From Apostichopus japonicus (Eukaryota; Echinodermata; Holothuroidea; Aspidochirotida; Stichopodidae): a stretch of DNA of 64,000 nt. Under the pieces are notes generated by a model. It was not told the origin of the DNA and searched no databases. It saw nothing but the letters and a program-made list of their open reading frames with translations. Position 1 is the first letter of the stretch, and the number at the start of each line of letters is the position of its first letter. Both the position numbers and the translations under genes were made by a program. Of this stretch, positions 62,210 through 64,000 are shown piece after piece. The DNA is taken from the NCBI RefSeq assembly GCF_037975245.1, contig NC_092572.1, positions 25,492,989-25,556,988 of the forward strand. Direction: 5' to 3'.

Positions 62210-62523
62210 GAATTAATGGAACAGAATGCACCTAGAGCCGTATCCACTCATATTGATAATTATAACAAGTCTGGGATATACAGATTAGATTGACTGCACT
62301 TCATATATTACCTAGAGTTGTGATGTAGTACTATAGGAATTAATGGAACAGAATGTACTTAGAGCCTTATCCACTCATACTGATACTTATAACAAGTCTG
62401 AGATATACAGATTAGATTGACTGCACTTCATATATTACCTAGAGTTGTGATGTAGTTCTATAGGAATTAATGCAACAAACTGTACTTAGAGCCTTATCTA
62501 CTCATACTGATACTTTTAACACA

Positions 62524-62554
<31 letters not shown>

Positions 62555-62727
62555 GATCAGACTGACTGTAGTTCATATATTTCCTAGAGTTGTGATGTAG
62601 TACTATAGGACTTAATGCAACAGAATGTACTTAAAGCCTTATCCCTCATACTGATACTTATAACAAGTCTGAGATACATAAATCAGTATGAATGTAGTTC
62701 ATATTTTATCTAGAGTTGTAATGAGTT
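62210..62727. repeat. 127-bp tandem repeat, four copies, in the intron of the second GPCR
   Basis: Copies begin at about 62210, 62337, 62464 and 62609 (GGAATTAATGGAACAGAATG and variants). The third copy is lengthened by an internal AT microsatellite near 62530. It lies directly after the donor of the GPCR exon. Confidence 0.9.
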
Positions 62728-62838
62728 ATCTCATTCCAAGTTTTTTGTCTCGGGTAATTTATGTTTCTCAAGCATATGAGGAAGACATTTCACAAGTAAG
62801 ATCTAATATATTATTTAAAGGAGAGTAGGTTAATCGAG

Positions 62839-62902
62839 TCGTGCACGGCAAACAGTTGTCTGATGATCGAGTCGTGCACGACAAACAGTTGTCTGATGAT
62901 CG
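62839..62902. repeat. Two-copy 32-bp tandem duplication
   Basis: GTCGTGCACGGCAAACAGTT and GTCGTGCACGACAAACAGTT begin two adjacent 32-bp copies that differ by two bases. Confidence 0.85.
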
Positions 62903-62940
62903 CTCAACGCGTGTAACAACTACTAGTGTTCCACTAGTCT

Positions 62941-62944
<4 letters not shown>

Positions 62945-62994
<50 letters not shown>

Positions 62995-63016
62995 CGGAAA
63001 TAACCGAAAATAACGG

Positions 63017-63058
<42 letters not shown>
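62945..63058. repeat. Paired (AT)n microsatellites around an AATAACGGAAAT spacer
   Basis: Two long AT runs (62945-62988, 63018-63056) are separated and followed by AGAAATAACGGAAA-type sequence, so one run with its edge may have been duplicated. Confidence 0.9.
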
Positions 63059-63064
<6 letters not shown>

Positions 63065-63407
63065 CGGAAAACTGTTAAACAACTATGCTGCATTTAGAGA
63101 AAGGCTGGATTCCGTGTGAGATACAATAATGACATTAGGTAAGTAATTGGAAGCAAAACAGCCAATGTTTGCTTTTGGCTGAGCTATCGAGCAAAACTAG
63201 CTCTTCTTCCGTGCATGATCAACGAAAGTGACAAGAGGTAGCAGGAAAAACTATTTTATAGAGAATAATATCGGCATGGTTGTGAAGTCAAAGCGACTTA
63301 CTGATTTCTTCTGGATTTAGCAGAAGTTTTTGAAAATCGGATTATTTCAATCCGTGTCGGATTAGTTTAATCCGATTCCGTCGTAATTGCAAAGGAATTG
63401 TTTTGGT

Positions 63408-64000
63408 TTATCTGGGACGGCAAATGTTTAAACCGATTGGTGCTGTAGTCTTTAGATTTAGTTCCCAAAAATGTTCTTTTCCGTTCCTAGATTTATCTGT
63501 CCAAGAATCGGTTTGGTCAATGGCAATAACACGCAAATTCTCAATTGCATGATTTTAGAGATTGAAGTGATTTCCAACCGGTTGAATGAACTTTTTTGTT
63601 TTGATCGCTGAAATATTGCAGTAGATGAGGTAAAATGACATTTTTGGATAGGCAGTATATTTTATGCATAATTTAGAATGTGAGTTTGGTTCGGTTGCTT
63701 TGAAAGGCCCCAGTCGAATCGACAAGTAAGCACGTTTTGCAATTGTGTGTACAAGGAAATGATCCTGTAGTTTCTGTTTTGTTTTCCCCTAACGGGGTGT
63801 CATCCTGAAAGGATGCCCGAACTAGAATATCCCGTAGGTTACTGGGTCTTGTAAAAGCGATGACAGGTAGTTCTGAGAAAACGGATTTCGGGCGTTCGGT
63901 GCCTTGAAGTAGGTGAAAATTTTTCTGAATGATATTAGCCAGTGATGGGAGACCAGGGTGGAATTCAGTAACCAATGGTACCCTTTTGGAACTGGTTTGA
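63408..64000 (-). mobile_element. Penelope-like element (PLE) 3' coding remnant, continues past the window edge
   Basis: The 100-codon minus frame at 63673-63975 carries RPSNLRDILVRA followed by a Cys pattern (PCTHNCKTC), the linker typical of Penelope-like elements between the RT and GIY-YIG endonuclease domains. After a stop and a shift, a second frame (from about 63635 to a stop at 63408-63410) reads FYLIYC, then directly PVGNHFN, HAIENLRVIAIDQ, EHFWELNLKTTAPIGLN, the distal part of a PLE GIY-YIG domain. The core between YLIYC and PVGNHFN, with the YIGETG-like motif and catalytic Arg, is largely missing, and a stop follows HFNL. The RT lies beyond 64000. Dead copy. Confidence 0.75.

Overview
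The window looks like AT-rich nuclear DNA from a metazoan, most plausibly a marine invertebrate (possibly an echinoderm or similar deuterostome; this is inferred from the receptor type and repeat content, not proven). Protein-coding host sequence is sparse. The only confident host genes are two paralogous rhodopsin-family GPCRs on the + strand: a complete two-exon gene (51831-52573 joined to 53761-54127, 369 aa) and the first coding exon of a second (61252-62027). The first exons end at the same phase-2 position in the third intracellular loop, so the genes look like a tandem duplication. Exon 2 of the second gene is not visible and should lie beyond the right edge.

The left end (362-2494) is a nest of non-autonomous DNA transposons inserted inside one another. 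Three levels have clear TIRs and exact 8-bp target duplications (hAT-like), and a fourth is probable. From about 2.5 to 41.7 kb I see no secure gene. This region holds minisatellites (4.67-5.17, 14.55-16.47, 39.37-39.85 kb), an inverted pair of hammerhead-ribozyme-like motifs (11787-11898), a chimeric U2-snRNA-like sequence (about 20584-20778, minus), a purine tract (23277-23870), a LINE 3' fragment (26449-27228) and a hAT-like element whose insertion splits a minisatellite unit (39505-39789). The heptamer TACTGTA/TACAGTA is conspicuously frequent here and becomes rare to the right of about 42 kb. Near that boundary lies a candidate signal-peptide first exon on the minus strand (41709-41817) with a perfect GTAAGT donor and CCAAT boxes upstream, so much of the left region could be intron of an unseen minus-strand gene. 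This is inference.

From 42 to 51 kb there are a second LINE-family fragment (42915-43300, minus), duplicated blocks, a tRNA-like Pol III promoter joined to a hammerhead ribozyme core (46878-46968), and a 2.4-kb 5'-truncated CR1-like LINE (48663-51085, minus) of the same family as the 26.4-kb copy. The receptors occupy 51.8-62 kb, separated by a roughly 70-bp minisatellite (58225-58925) and AT microsatellites. The right edge (63408-64000, minus) is the C-terminal part of a Penelope-like element whose GIY-YIG core has been deleted.

The most interesting items are the hammerhead-bearing SINE-like unit, the inverted hammerhead-like pair, the U2-headed chimeric RNA, and the TACTGTA compositional boundary.
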